DNA from: Saccoglossus kowalevskii
Taxonomy: Eukaryota > Hemichordata > Enteropneusta > Harrimaniidae
Assembly: GCF_000003605.2 (NCBI RefSeq)
Contig: NW_003128734.1
Location: forward strand, 1-44,844
Length of the DNA stretch: 44,844 bases
Reading direction: 5' to 3'
Numbering within the stretch: position 1 is the first letter of the stretch; each line of letters opens with the position of its first letter. The notes below the pieces were generated by a model. That model had not been told where the DNA came from, ran no database searches, and was given only the letters and a program-made list of their open reading frames with translations. Made by a program: the position numbers and the translations under genes. Positions 1-10,732 of this stretch are shown one piece after another.

Positions 1-290
1 ACAACAACTTAGGTCAAATAAACAAACAATTCAACCAACTTTGGAATCACTTTGAAGAACTTTGCACGCTATTTTAAAAGCTTGAACCAAATAGGTGCAG
101 ACTGCAAAAACTCAAAAAAGTGTCACTCGCCGGTTTTCACAGATTGTCTCCCATGCAAGTACTAACCACAACCGATTAAACTTTACTTCCATTATCGGCC
201 GATCACCTGACCACTCATCTACTAGTATCAGGGTCATTTAAAAATTATCGTAATTGGCAGCCATTTAATGTATGGAAATGTTTAAAAAAT
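1..290 (+). repeat. Satellite unit 0, left-truncated by window edge
   Basis: This is the final 290 bp of a unit, entering just before the aacttaggtc stretch. It ends with the long L allele (ctactagtatc). It carries the rare tttcacag variant, seen again only near 41169 and 44091, and caaacaattcaac, seen again near 28683. Confidence 0.95.
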
Positions 291-1018
291 CTACGTCCTT
301 CGAGGGACACTACGATATTCAAACGGCCTGTTATGACATATTCATTCACTTTCGCGAACTTTTAGCAACTGGACTCAATAATGTAACAGAATAGGTAACA
401 TTTCCATGTAAATCTGCCAACTTTGCACAAGCTTTTCACAACTTTGTAAGCACTTTGTTAATCACTTTGCGGTTGGGTAGTGGTACAATGTGCCAACATA
501 AATAGCCTTTTTAGACTTTTACATAATTTTGTTCTAAATTTAACTGCGGGGTTCTATATGAAATGACTTAGGGGGAATATAACACGCAAATCCACCAACT
601 TTTCAATCACTTGTCACATTTTTAGTATGTGTTTGTTCATTTTACGGTCGTCTCTTATGACAGTTTGCTAACATGGGAGGTTTCAAATGGATTTGAGTCA
701 TTTTTCATACTTTATAACTGCATTGTTCGATATAACAACAACTTAGGTCAAATAAACAAACAAGTCAACCAACTTTGGAATCACTTTGAAGAACTTTGCA
801 CGCTATTTTAAAAGCTTTAACCAAATAGGTGCAGACTGCAAAAACTCAAAAAAGTGTCACTCGCCGGTTTTCTCAGATTGTCTCCCATGCAAGTACTAAC
901 CACGACCGATTAAACTTTACTTCCATTATCGTTCGATCACCTGACCACTCATCTATCAGGGTCATTTAAAAATTCTCGTAATTGGCGGCCATTTAATGTC
1001 TGGAAATGTTTAAAAAAT
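291..1018 (+). repeat. Satellite unit 1, 728 bp, M allele
   Basis: The head has the variant cggcctgttatg with actcaataatg, and a private change cgagggacac. It has ggtcgtctc and ggatttgag. One extra base (aatataacacg) accounts for the length of 728 instead of 727. Confidence 0.95.
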
Positions 1019-1056
1019 CTACGTCCTTCGAGGGCCACTACGATATTCAAACGGCC

Positions 1057-1236
1057 TTTTATGACATATTCATTCACTTTCGCGAACTTTTAGCAACTGG
1101 ACTCGATAATGTAACAGAATAGGTAACATTTCCATGTAAATCTGACAACTTTGCACAAGCTTTTCACAACTTTGTAAGCACTTTGTTAATCACTTTGCGG
1201 TTGGGTAGTGGTACAATGTGCCAACATAAATAGCCT
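1057..1236 (+). repeat. Internal subrepeat A (of unit 2)
   Basis: This is the first of four quarter-unit segments. It opens with ttttatgacatattcat and has its core caacttt at 1146. A gapless comparison of 1102-1153 with 1453-1504 in subrepeat C gives 32 identities in 52 positions by hand count, around tcgata, taggt and caactttg. Its right end, acaatgtgccaacat, matches acagtctgctaacat at the right end of B. Confidence 0.7.
1167..1202 (+). repeat. Three 12-bp microrepeats inside subrepeat A
   Basis: Three consecutive 12-mers read caactttgtaag, cactttgttaat and cactttgcggtt, sharing a ca(a)ctttg head. The same block recurs in every full unit. Shorter caacttt and cacttt words elsewhere in the monomer suggest that this word seeded parts of the basic repeat. 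Confidence 0.7.
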
Positions 1237-1428
1237 TTTTAGACTTTTACATAATTTTGTTCTAAATTTAACTGCGGGGTTCTATTTGAAATGACTTAGG
1301 GGGAATATACACGCAAATCCACCAACTTTTCAATCACTTGTCACATTTTTAGTATGTGTTTGTTCATTTTACGGTCGTCTCTTATGACAGTCTGCTAACA
1401 TGGGAGGTTTCAAATGGATTTTAGTCAT
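1237..1428 (+). repeat. Internal subrepeat B (of unit 2)
   Basis: It opens with ttttagacttttacata, comparable to ttttagtcatttttcata in C. Its core is ccaacttttcaatcactt, with caacttt at 1323, 177 bp after the core of A. Preceding gacttaggg and cacgcaaatc match aacttaggt and aacaagtc in C. It ends in acagtctgctaacat and ggtttcaaatgg. Confidence 0.72.
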
Positions 1429-1594
1429 TTTTCATACTTTATAACTGCATTGTTCGATATAACAACAACTTAGGTCAAATAAACAAACAAGTCAACCAAC
1501 TTTGGAATCACTTTGAAGAACTTTGCACGCTATTTTAAAAGCTTGAACCAAATAGGTGCAGACTGCAAAAACTCAAAAAAGTGTCACTCGCCGG
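1429..1594 (+). repeat. Internal subrepeat C (of unit 2)
   Basis: It opens with ttttagtcatttttcat. Its core ccaactttggaatcacttt has caacttt at 1497, 174 bp after the core of B. Its right-hand word gcagactgcaaaaac corresponds to acagtctgctaacat of B. Confidence 0.72.
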
Positions 1595-1789
1595 TTTTCG
1601 CAGATTGTCTCCCATGCAAGTACTAACCACAACCGATTAAACTTTACTTCCATTATCGGCCGATCACCTGACCACTCATCTACTAGTATCATGGTCATTT
1701 AAAAATTATCGTAATTGGCAGCCATTTAATGTATGGAAATGTTTAAAAAATCTACGTCCTTCGAGGGCCACTACGATATTCAAACGGCC
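1595..1789 (+). repeat. Internal subrepeat D (of unit 2), most diverged
   Basis: The core position is taken by gaccactcatc near 1670, about 175 bp after the core of C, so homology in the middle is weak. Its right end, attcaaacggccttttatgac, aligns well with tttcaaatggattttagtc at the B/C junction. It extends 38 bp into the next unit because the unit phase is arbitrary. It contains the palindrome ATCGGCCGAT and the L/M/S indel. Confidence 0.5.
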
Positions 1790-2478
1790 TTTTATGACAT
1801 ATTCATTCACTTTCGCGAACTTTTAGCAACTGGACTCGATAATGTAACAGAATAGGTAACATTTCCATGTAAATCTGCCAACTTTGCACAAGCTTTTCAC
1901 AACTTTGTAAGCACTTTGTTAATCACTTTGCGGTTGGGTAGTGGTACAATGTGCCAACATAAATAGCCTTTTTAGACTTTTACATAATTTTGTTCAAAAT
2001 TTAACTGCGGGGTTCTATATGAAATGACTTAGGGGGAATATACACGCAAATCCACCAACTTTTCAATCACTTGTCACATTTTTAGTATGTGTTTGTTCAT
2101 TTTACGGTCGTCTCTTATGACAGTCTGCTAACATGGGTGGATTCAAATGGATTTTAGTCATTTTTCATAACTTTATAACTGCATGGTCGATATAACACAA
2201 CTTAGGTCAAATAAACAAACAAATCGAGCAACTTTGGAATCGCTTTGGAGAACTTTTCACGCTGTTTTAACAGCTTGGACCAAATAGGTGCAGACTGCAA
2301 AAACTCAAAAAAGTGTCACTCGCCGGTTTTCTCAGGTTGTCTCCCATGCAAGTACTAACCACGACCGATTAAACTTTACTTCCATTATCGGTCGATCACC
2401 TGACCACACATCTATCAGGGTCATTTAAAAATTATCGTAATTGGCGGCCATTTAATGTATGGAAAATGTTTAAAAAAT
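1752..2478 (+). repeat. Satellite unit 3, 727 bp, M allele, divergent right half
   Basis: The head is cctttt/cgcgaac and it has the gtggattc variant. Positions 2165-2285 carry many private changes: cataactttat, gcatggtcg, aatcgagcaac, aatcgctttggag, cttttcacgctg and cttggacc. Compensating 1-bp indels keep the length at 727. Confidence 0.94.
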
Positions 2479-2746
2479 CTACGTCCTTCGAGGGCCACTA
2501 CGATATTCAAACGGCCTTTTATGACATATTCATTCACTTTCGCGAACTTTTAGCAACTGGACTCGATAATGTAACAGAATAGGTAACATTTCCATGTAAA
2601 TCTGACAACTTTGCACAAGCTTTTCACAACGTTGTAAGCACTTTGTTAATCACTTTGCGGTAGGGTAGTGGTACAATGTGCCAACATAAATAGCTATTTT
2701 AGACTTTTACATAATTTTGTTCTAAATCTAACTGCATCCTGCATTT
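2479..2746 (+). repeat. Truncated satellite unit 4, 268 bp
   Basis: The unit runs normally from its head to tctaaatctaactgc (ending 2735), then jumps to the start of the next unit. About 460 bp are missing. The junction holds about 11 bases (2736-2746, atcctgcattt) that match neither side well. Confidence 0.95.
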
Positions 2747-3473
2747 CTACATCCTATGAGGGCCACTACGATATTCAAACGGCCTTTTATGACATATTCA
2801 TTCATTTACGCGAACTTTTAACAACTGGACTCGATAATGTAACAGAATAGGTAACATTTCCATGTAAATCTGCCAACTTTGCACAAGTTTTTCACAACTT
2901 TGTAAGCACTTTGTTAATCACTTAGCGCTTGGGTAGTTGTACAATGTGCCAACATAAATAGCTGTTTTAGACTTTTACATAATTTTGTTCTAAATTTAAC
3001 TGCGGGGTTCTATATCAAATGACTTAGGGGGAATATACACGCAAATTCACCAACTTTTCAATCGCTTTTAACATTTTTAGTATGTGTTTGTTCATTTTAC
3101 GGCCGGCTCATATGACAATCTGCTAACATGGGAGGTTTCAAATGGATTTTAGTCATTTTTCATACTTCATAACTGCATGGTTCGATATAACAACAACTCA
3201 GGTCAAATAAACATACAAGTCAACCAACTTAGGAATCACTTTGAAGACCTTTGCACGCTATTTTAACAGCTTGAACCAAATAGGTGCAGACTGCAAAAAC
3301 TCAAAAAAGTGTCACTCGCCGGTTTTCTCAGGTTGTCTCCCATGCAAGTACTAACCACGACCGATTAAACTTTACTTCCATTATCGGCCGATCACCTGAC
3401 CACTCATCTATCAGGGTCATTTAAAAATTATCGTAATTGGCGGCCATTTAATGTATGGAAATGTTTAAAAAAT
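2747..3473 (+). repeat. Satellite unit 5, 727 bp, M allele, divergent
   Basis: The head reads ctacatcctatgagg instead of ctacgtccttcgagg. It carries gcgcttggg, gctgtttta, tatatcaaatg, cgcttttaac, ggccggctc with aatggattttag, and cttaggaatc. Together with units 3 and 6 it is among the most diverged copies here. Confidence 0.94.
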
Positions 3474-4196
3474 CTACGTCCTTCGAGGGCCACTACGATA
3501 TTCAAACGGCCTTTTATGACATATTCATTCACTTTCGCAAACGTTTAGTAACTGGACTCGATAAAGTAACAGAATAGGTAACATTTCCATGTAAATCTGC
3601 CAACTTTGCACAAGCTTTTCACAACTTTGTAAGCACTTTGTTAATCACTTTGCGGTTGGGTAGTGGTACAATGTGCCAACATAAATAGCCTTTTTAGACT
3701 TTTACATAATTTTGTTCTAAATTTAACTGCGGGGTTCTATTTGAAATGACTTAGGGGGAATATACACGCAAATCCACCAACTTTTCAATCGCTTTTAATA
3801 TTTTTAGTATGTGTTTGTTCATTTTACGGCCGGTTCATGTAACAGTCTGCTAACATGGGAGGTTTCAAATGGATTTCAGTCATTTTTCATACTTTATAAC
3901 TGCATTGTTCGATATAACAACAACTTAGGTCAAATAAACAAACAAGTCAACCAACTTTGGAATCACTTTGAAGAACTTTGCACGCTATTTTAAAAGCTTG
4001 AACCAAATAGGTGCAGACTGCAAAAACTCAAAAAGTGTCACTCGCCGGTTTTCTCAGATTGTCTCTCATGCAAGTACTAACCACGACCGATTAACTTTAC
4101 TTCCATTATCGGCCGATCACCTGACCACTCATCTATCAGTCATTTAAATATTATCGTAATTGGCGGCCATTTAATATATGGAAATGTTTTAAAAAT
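3474..4196 (+). repeat. Satellite unit 6, 723 bp, S allele
   Basis: It has the rare block cgcttttaatattttt, ggccggttcatgtaac and ggatttcag, shared with unit 32 (22375), 26 units away. The S deletion (atctatcagtcat) plus two 1-bp losses explain 723. Confidence 0.95.
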
Positions 4197-4924
4197 CTAC
4201 GTCCTTCGAGGGCCACTACGATATTCAAACGGCCTTTTATGACATATTCATTCACTTTCGCAAACTTTTAGTAACTGGACTCGATAATGTAACAGAATAG
4301 GTAACATTTCCATGTAAATCTGACAACTTTGCACAAGCTTTTCACAACTTTGTAAGCACTTTGTTAATCACTTTGCGGTTGGGTAGTGGTACAATGTGCC
4401 AACATAAATAGCTGTTTTAGACTTTTACATAATTTTGTTCTAAATTTAACTGTGAGGTTCTATATGAAATGACTTAGGGGGAATATACACGCAAATCCAC
4501 CAACTTTTCAATCACTTGTCACATTTTTAGTATGTGTTTGTTCATTTTACAGTCGTCTCTTATGACAGTCTGCTAACATGGGAGGTTTCAAATGGATTTG
4601 AGTCATTTTTCATACTTTATAACTGCATTGTTCGATATAACAACAACTTAGGTCAAATAAACAAACAAGTCAACCAACTTTGGAATCACTTTCAAGACCT
4701 TTGCACGCAATTTTAACAGCTTGAACCAAATAGGTGCAGACTGCAAAAACTCAAAAAAGTGTCACTCGCCGCGTTTTCTCAGATTGTCTCCCATGCAAGT
4801 ACTAACCACGACCGATTAAACTTTACTTCCATTATCGTTCGATCACCTGACCACTCATCTATCAGGGTCATTTAAAAATTCTCGTAATTGGCGGCCATTT
4901 AATGTATGGAAATGTTTAAAAAAT
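4197..4924 (+). repeat. Satellite unit 7, 728 bp, M allele
   Basis: It has cgcaaactttt with gataatg, ctgtgaggttc, a private acagtcgtctc, ggatttgag, and gcacgcaattttaac. One extra base in gccgcgtttt gives 728. Confidence 0.95.
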
Positions 4925-5644
4925 CTACGTCCTTCGAGGGCCACTACGATATTCAAACGGCCTTTTATGACATATTCATTCACTTTCGCGAACTTTTAGC
5001 AACTGGACTCGATAATGTAACAGAATAGGTAACATTTCCATGTAAATCTGACAACTTTGCACAAGCTTTTCACAACTTTGTAAGCACTTTGTTAATCACT
5101 TTGCGGTTGGGTAGTGGTACAATGTGCCAACATAAATAGCTGTTTTAGACTTTTACAGAATTTTGTTCTAAATTTAACTGCGGGGTTCTATTTGAAATGA
5201 CTTAGGGGGAATATACACGCAAATCCACCAACTTTTCAATCACTTGTCACATTTTTAGTATGTGTTTGTTCATTTTACGGTCGCCTCATATGACAGTCTG
5301 CTAACATGGGAGGTTTCAAATGGATTTTAGTCATTTTTCATACTTTATAACTGCATTGTTCGATATAACAACAACTTAGGTCAAATAAACAAACAAGTCA
5401 ACCAACTTTGGAATCACTTTGAAGAACTTTGCACGCTATTTTAAAGCTTGAACCAATAGTGCAGACTGCAAAACTCAAAAAGTGTCACTCGCCGGTTTCG
5501 CAGATTGTCTCCCATGCAGTACTAACCACGACCGATTAAACTTTACTTCCATTATCGTTCGATCACCTGACCACTCATCTATCAGGGTCATTTAAAAATT
5601 ATCGTAATTGGCAGCCATTTAATGTATGGAAATGTTTAAAAAAT
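4925..5644 (+). repeat. Satellite unit 8, 720 bp, M allele
   Basis: It has cctttt/cgcgaac, ttacagaatttt and ggtcgcctcatatg; the last two are shared with unit 18 (12199). Seven single-base losses clustered at 5441-5521 explain the short length. Confidence 0.95.
5441..5521. other. Patch of seven single-base deletions, probably sequence error
   Basis: Runs are shortened by one base in ttaaagctt, accaatagtg, gcaaaactc, caaaaagtg, ggtttcg and gcagtac, compared with nearly every other unit. Several independent 1-bp losses within 80 bp, mostly in homopolymers, look like unpolished long-read sequence rather than biology. Confidence 0.65.
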
Positions 5645-6370
5645 CTACGTCCTTCGAGGGCCACTACGATATTCAAACGGCATTTTATGACATATTTATT
5701 CACTTTCGCAAACGTTTAGTAACTGGACTCGATAACGTAACAGAATAGGTAACATTTCCATGTAAATCTGCCAACTTTGCACAAGCTTTTCACAACTTTG
5801 TAAGCACTTTGTTAATCACTTTGCGGTTGGGTAGTGGTACAATGTGCCAACATAAATAGCCTTTTTAGACTTTTACATAATTTTGTTCTAAATTTAACTG
5901 CGGGGTTCTATATGAAATGACTTAGGGGGAATATACACGCAAATCCACCAACTTTTCAATCACTTGTCACATTTTTAGTATGTGTTTGTTCATTTTACGG
6001 TCGTCTCTTATGACAGTCTGCTAACATGGGTGGATTCAAATGGATTTTAGTCATTTTTCATACTTTATAACTGCATGGTTCGATATAACAACAACTTAGG
6101 TCAAATAAACAAACAAGTCAACCAACTTTGGAATCACTTTGAAGACCCTTGCACGCTATTTTAACAGCTTGAACCAAATAGGTGCAGACTGCAAAAACTC
6201 AAAAAAGTGTCACTCGCCGGTTTTCTCAGGTTGTCTCCCATGCAAGTACTAACCACGACCGATTAAACTTTACTTCCATTATCGTTCGATCACCTGACCA
6301 CTCATCTATCAGGGTCATTTAAAATTATCGTATTTGGCGGCCATTAAATGTATGGAAATGTTTAAAAAAT
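5645..6370 (+). repeat. Satellite unit 9, 726 bp, M allele
   Basis: The head is cggcatttt/atttattc/cgcaaacg with gataacg. It has gccttttta, tatatgaaatg, gtggattc and gaagaccctt. Before the next unit it has tatttggcggccattaaatg. Confidence 0.95.
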
Positions 6371-7097
6371 CTACGTCCTTCGAGGGCCACTACGATATTC
6401 AAACGGCCTGTTATGACATATTCATTCACTTTCGCGAACTTTTAGCAACTGGACTCAATAATGTAACAGAATAGGTAACATTTCCATGTAAATCTGCCAA
6501 CTTTGCACAAGCTTTTCACAACTTTGTAAGCACTTTGTTAATCACTTTGCGGTTGGGTAGTGGTACAATGTGCCAACATAAATAGCCTTTTTAGACTTTT
6601 ACATAATTTTGTTCTAAATTTAACTGCGGGGTTCTATATGAAATGACTTAGGGGGAATATACACGCAAATCCACCAACTTTTCAATCACTTGTCACATTT
6701 TTAGTATGTGTTTGTTCATTTTACGGTCGTCTCTTATGACAGTCTGCTAACATGGGTGGATTCAAATGGATTTTAGTCATTTTTCATACTTTATAACTGC
6801 ATGGTTCGATATAACAACAACTTAGGTCAAATAAACAAACAAGTCAACCAACTTTGGAATCACTTTGAAGACCCTTGCACGCTATTTTAACAGCTTGAAC
6901 CAAATAGGTGCAGACTGCAAAAACTCAAAAAAGTGTCACTCGCCGGTTTTCTCAGGTTGTCTCCCATGCAAGTACTAACCACGACCGATTAAACTTTACT
7001 TCCATTATCGTTCGATCACCTGCCCACTCATCTATCAGGGTCATTTAAGAATAATCGTATTTGGCGGCCATTAAATGTATGGAAATGTTTAAAAAAT
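6371..7097 (+). repeat. Satellite unit 10, 727 bp, M allele
   Basis: The cctgttatg/actcaataatg head is combined with gtggattc and gaagaccctt, the same combination as the final unit at 44243. A private aagaataatcg lies near 7047. Confidence 0.95.
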
Positions 7098-7830
7098 CTA
7101 CGTCCTTCGAGGGCCACTACGATATTCAAACGGCCTTTTATGACATATTCATTCACTTTCGCGAACTTTTAGCAACTGGACTCAATAATGTAACAGAATA
7201 GGTAACATTTCCATGTAAATCTGACAACTTTGCACAAGCTTTTCACAACTTTGTAAGCACTTTGTTAATCACTTTGCGGTTGGGTAGTGGTACAATGTGC
7301 CAACATAAATAGCTGTTTTAGACTTTTACATAATTTTGTTCTAAATTTATCTGCGGGGTTCTATTTGAAATGACTTAGGGGGAATATACACGCAAATCCA
7401 CCAACTTTTCAATCACTTGTCACATTTTTAGTATGTGTTTGTTCATTTTATGGTCGTCTCTTATGACAGTCTGCTAACATGGGAGGTTTCAAATAGATTT
7501 TAGTCATTTTTCATACTTTATAACTGCATTGTTCGATATAACAACAACTTAGGTCAAATAAACAAACAAGTCAACCAACTTTGGAATCACTTTGAAGAAC
7601 TTTGCACGCTATTTTAAAAGCTTGAACCAAATAGGTGCAGACTGCAAAAACTCAAAAAAGTGTCACTCGCCGGTTTTCGCAGATTGTCTCCCATGCAAGT
7701 ACTAACCACAACCGATTAAACTTTACTTCCATTATCGGCCGATCACCTGACCACTCATCTGCTAGTATCAGGGTCATTTAAAAATTATCGTAATTGGCAG
7801 CCATTTAATGTATGGAAATGTTTAAAAAAT
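7098..7830 (+). repeat. Satellite unit 11, 733 bp, L allele
   Basis: It has actcaataatg with cctttt, gctgtttta, tttatctgcgggg (shared with unit 52), tatggtcgtctc and aaatagatttt. The L insertion is mutated to gctagtatc, so its SpeI site is lost. Confidence 0.95.
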
Positions 7831-8553
7831 CTACGTCCTTCGAGGGCCACTACGATATTCAACGGCATTTTATGACATATTTATTCACTTTCGCAAACGT
7901 TTAGTAACTGGACTCGATAAAGTAACAGAATAGGTAACATTTCCATGTAAATCTGCCAACTTTGCACAAGCTTTTCACAACTTTGTAAGCACTTTGTTAA
8001 TCACTTTGCGGTTGGGTAGTGGTACAATGTGCCAACATAAATAGCCTTTTTAGACTTTTACATAATTTTGTTCTAAATTTAACTGTGGGGTTCTATTTGA
8101 AATGACTTAGGGGGAATATACACGCAAATCCACCAACTTTTCAATCACTTTCACATTTTTAGTATGTGTTTGTTCATTTTACGGTCGTCTCTTATGACAG
8201 TCTGCTAACATGGGAGGTTTCAAATGGATTTTAGTCATTTTTCATACTTTATAACTGCATTGTTCGATATAACAACAACTTAGGTCAAATAAACAAACAA
8301 GTCAACCAACTTTGGAATCACTTTGAAGAACTTTGCACGCTATTTTAAAAGCTTGAACCAAATAGGTGCAGACTGCAAAAACTCAAAAAAGTGTCACTCG
8401 CCGGTTTTCTCAGATTGTCTCCCATGCAAGTACTAACCACGACCGATTAAACTTTACTTCCATTATCGGCCGATCACCTGACCACTCATCTATCAGTCAT
8501 TTAAAAATTATCGTAATTGGCGGCCATTTAATGTATGGAAATGTTTAAAAAAT
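7831..8553 (+). repeat. Satellite unit 12, 723 bp, S allele
   Basis: The head is cggcatttt/cgcaaacg/gataaag with one base lost (tcaacggc). Ctgtggggttc reads CG to TG. The S allele and two 1-bp losses give 723. Confidence 0.95.
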
Positions 8554-9279
8554 CTACGTCCTTCGAGGGCCACTGCGATATTCAAACGGCATTTTATGAC
8601 ATATTCATTCACTTTCGCAAACTTTTAGTAACTGGACTCGATAATGTAACAGAATAGGTAACATTTCCATGTAAATCTGACAACTTTGCACAAGCTTTTC
8701 ACAACTTTGTAAGCACTTTGTTAATCACTTAGCGCTTGGGTAGTTGTACAATGTGCCAACATAAATAGCTGTTTTAGACTTTTACATAATTTTGTTCTAA
8801 ATTTAACTGCGAGGTTCTATTTGAAATGACTTAGGGGAATATACACGCAAATCCACCAACTTTCCAATCACTTGTCACTTTTTTAGTATGTGTTTGTTCA
8901 TTTTACGGTCGTCTCTTATGACAGTCTGCTAACATGGGAGGTTTCAAATGGATTTGAGTCATTTTCCATACTTTATAACTGCATTGTTCGATATAACAAC
9001 AACTTAGGTCAAATAAACAAACAAGTCAACCATCTTTGGAATCACTTTGAAGAACTTTGCACGCTATTTTAAAAGCTTGAACCAAATAGGTGCAGACTGC
9101 AAAAACTCAAAAAAGTGTCACTCGCCAGTTTTCTCAGATTGTCTCCCATGCAAGTACTAACCACGACCGATTAAACTTTACTTCCATTATCGGCCGATCA
9201 CCTGACAACTCATCCATCAGGGTCATTTAAATATTATCGTCATTGGCGGCCATTTAATGTATGGAAATGTTTAAAAAAT
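8554..9279 (+). repeat. Satellite unit 13, 726 bp, M allele
   Basis: It has cactgcgat, gcgcttggg, gctgtttta, gcgaggttc, one g fewer in cttagggga, tttccaatc, ggatttgag, and the catccatcaggg/cgtcattgg pair shared with unit 19 (12932). Confidence 0.95.
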
Positions 9280-10004
9280 CTACGTCCTTCGAGGGCCACT
9301 ACGATATTCAAACGGCATTTTATGACATATTTATTCACTTTCGCAAACGTTTAGTAACTGGACTCGATAAAGTAACAGAATAGGTAACATTTCCATGTAA
9401 ATCTGCCAACTTTGCACAAGCTTTTCACAACTTTGTAAGCGCTTTGTTAATCACTTTGCGGTTGGGTAGTGGTACAATGTGCCAACATAAATAGCCTTTT
9501 TAGACTTTTACATAATTTTGTTCTAAATTTAACTGCGGGGTTCTATTTGAAATGACTTAGGGGGAATATACACGCAAATCCACCAACTTTTCAATCACTT
9601 GTCACATTTTTAGTATGTGTTTGTTCATTTTACGGTCGTCTCTTATGACAGTCTGCTAACATGGGAGGTTTCAAATTGATTTTAGTCATTTTTCATACTT
9701 TATAACTGCATTGTTCGATATAACAACAACTTAGGTCAAATAAACAAACAAGTCAACCAACTTTGGAATCACTTTGAAGAACTTTGCACGCTATTTTAAA
9801 AGCTTGAACCAAATAGGTGCAGACTGCAAAAACTCAAAAAAGTGTCACTCACCGGTTTTCTCAGATTGTCTCCCATGCAAGTACTAACCACGACCGATTA
9901 AACTTTACTTCCATTATCGGCCGATCACCTGACCACTCATCTATCAGTCATTTAAAAATTATCGTAATTGGCGGCCATTTAATGTATGGAAATGTTTAAA
10001 AAAT
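9280..10004 (+). repeat. Satellite unit 14, 725 bp, S allele
   Basis: It has cggcatttt/atttattc/gataaag, aagcgctttg, gccttttta and aaattgattttag, the last shared with unit 43. With unit 13 it forms a two-unit block resembling units 19-20, six units downstream. Confidence 0.95.
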
Positions 10005-10732
10005 CTACGTCCTTCGAGGGCCACTACGATATTCAAACGGCATTTTATGACATATTCATTCACTTTCGCAAACTTTTAGTAACTGGACTCGATAATGTAA
10101 CAGAATAGGTAACATTTCCATGTAAATCTGACAACTTTGCACAAGCTTTTCACAACTTTGTAAGCACTTTGTTAATCACTTAGCGCTTGGGTAGTTGTAC
10201 AATGTGCCAACATAAATAGCTGTTTTAGACTTTTACATAATTTTGTTCTAAATTTAACTGCGAGGAATCTATTTGAAATGACTTAGGGGAATATACACGC
10301 AAATCCACCAACTTTTCAATCACTTGTCACATTTTTAGTATGTGTTTGTTCATTTTACGGCCCGGCTCATATGACAGTCTGCTAACATGGGAGGTTTCAA
10401 AGGGATTTTATTCATTTTTCATACTTTATAACTGCATTGTTCGATATAACAACAACTTAGGTCAAATAAACAAACAAGTCAACCAACTTTGGAATCACTT
10501 TGAAGAACTTTGCACGCTATTTTAACAGCTTGAACCAAATAGGTGCAGACTGCAAAAACTCAAAAAAGTGTCACTCGCCGGTTTTCGCAGATTGTCTCCC
10601 ATGCAAGTACTAACCACGACCGATTAAACTTTACTTCAATTATCATTCGATCACCTGACCACTCATCTATCAGGGTCATTTAAAAATTATCGTATTTGGC
10701 GGCCATTAAATGTATGGAAATGTTTAAAAAAT
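10005..10732 (+). repeat. Satellite unit 15, 728 bp, M allele
   Basis: It has gcgcttggg, gcgaggaatctattt, ggcccggctc (one extra c) with aagggattttat. It ends with the private ttcaattatcattcg, shared only with the next unit. Confidence 0.95.

Larger units (their letters stand above)
1019..1751 (+). repeat. Satellite unit 2, 733 bp, L allele; reference unit for substructure
   Basis: This is a clean unit with cctttt/cgcgaac head, gcggttggg, gccttttta, ggtcgtctc, aatggattttag and tttcgcag. The end-of-unit insertion ctagta creates ACTAGT. The four internal subrepeats are annotated on this copy. Confidence 0.96.

Noticed and set aside
1291-1302. Telomere-like word ttaggg in cttaggggg
   Set aside because: It occurs once per 728-bp unit and never in tandem, so it is not telomeric repeat.
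1451-1467. Possible CENP-B box at gttcgatataac and at other TTCG words
   Set aside because: Only TTCG and one spaced A fit; the CGGG half of the 17-bp consensus is missing on either strand.
2668-2850. 60-codon frame spanning the truncated unit
   Set aside because: It exists only because the 460-bp deletion joins two frames; no start context or homologous frame elsewhere.
8366-8548. Second recurring 60-codon plus-strand frame (also at 9817, 14195, 17821, 30940, 36040)
   Set aside because: It starts at GTG and is open only in units with the S allele, whose 2-bp loss skips an in-frame TAA. Openness tracks an indel, not selection.
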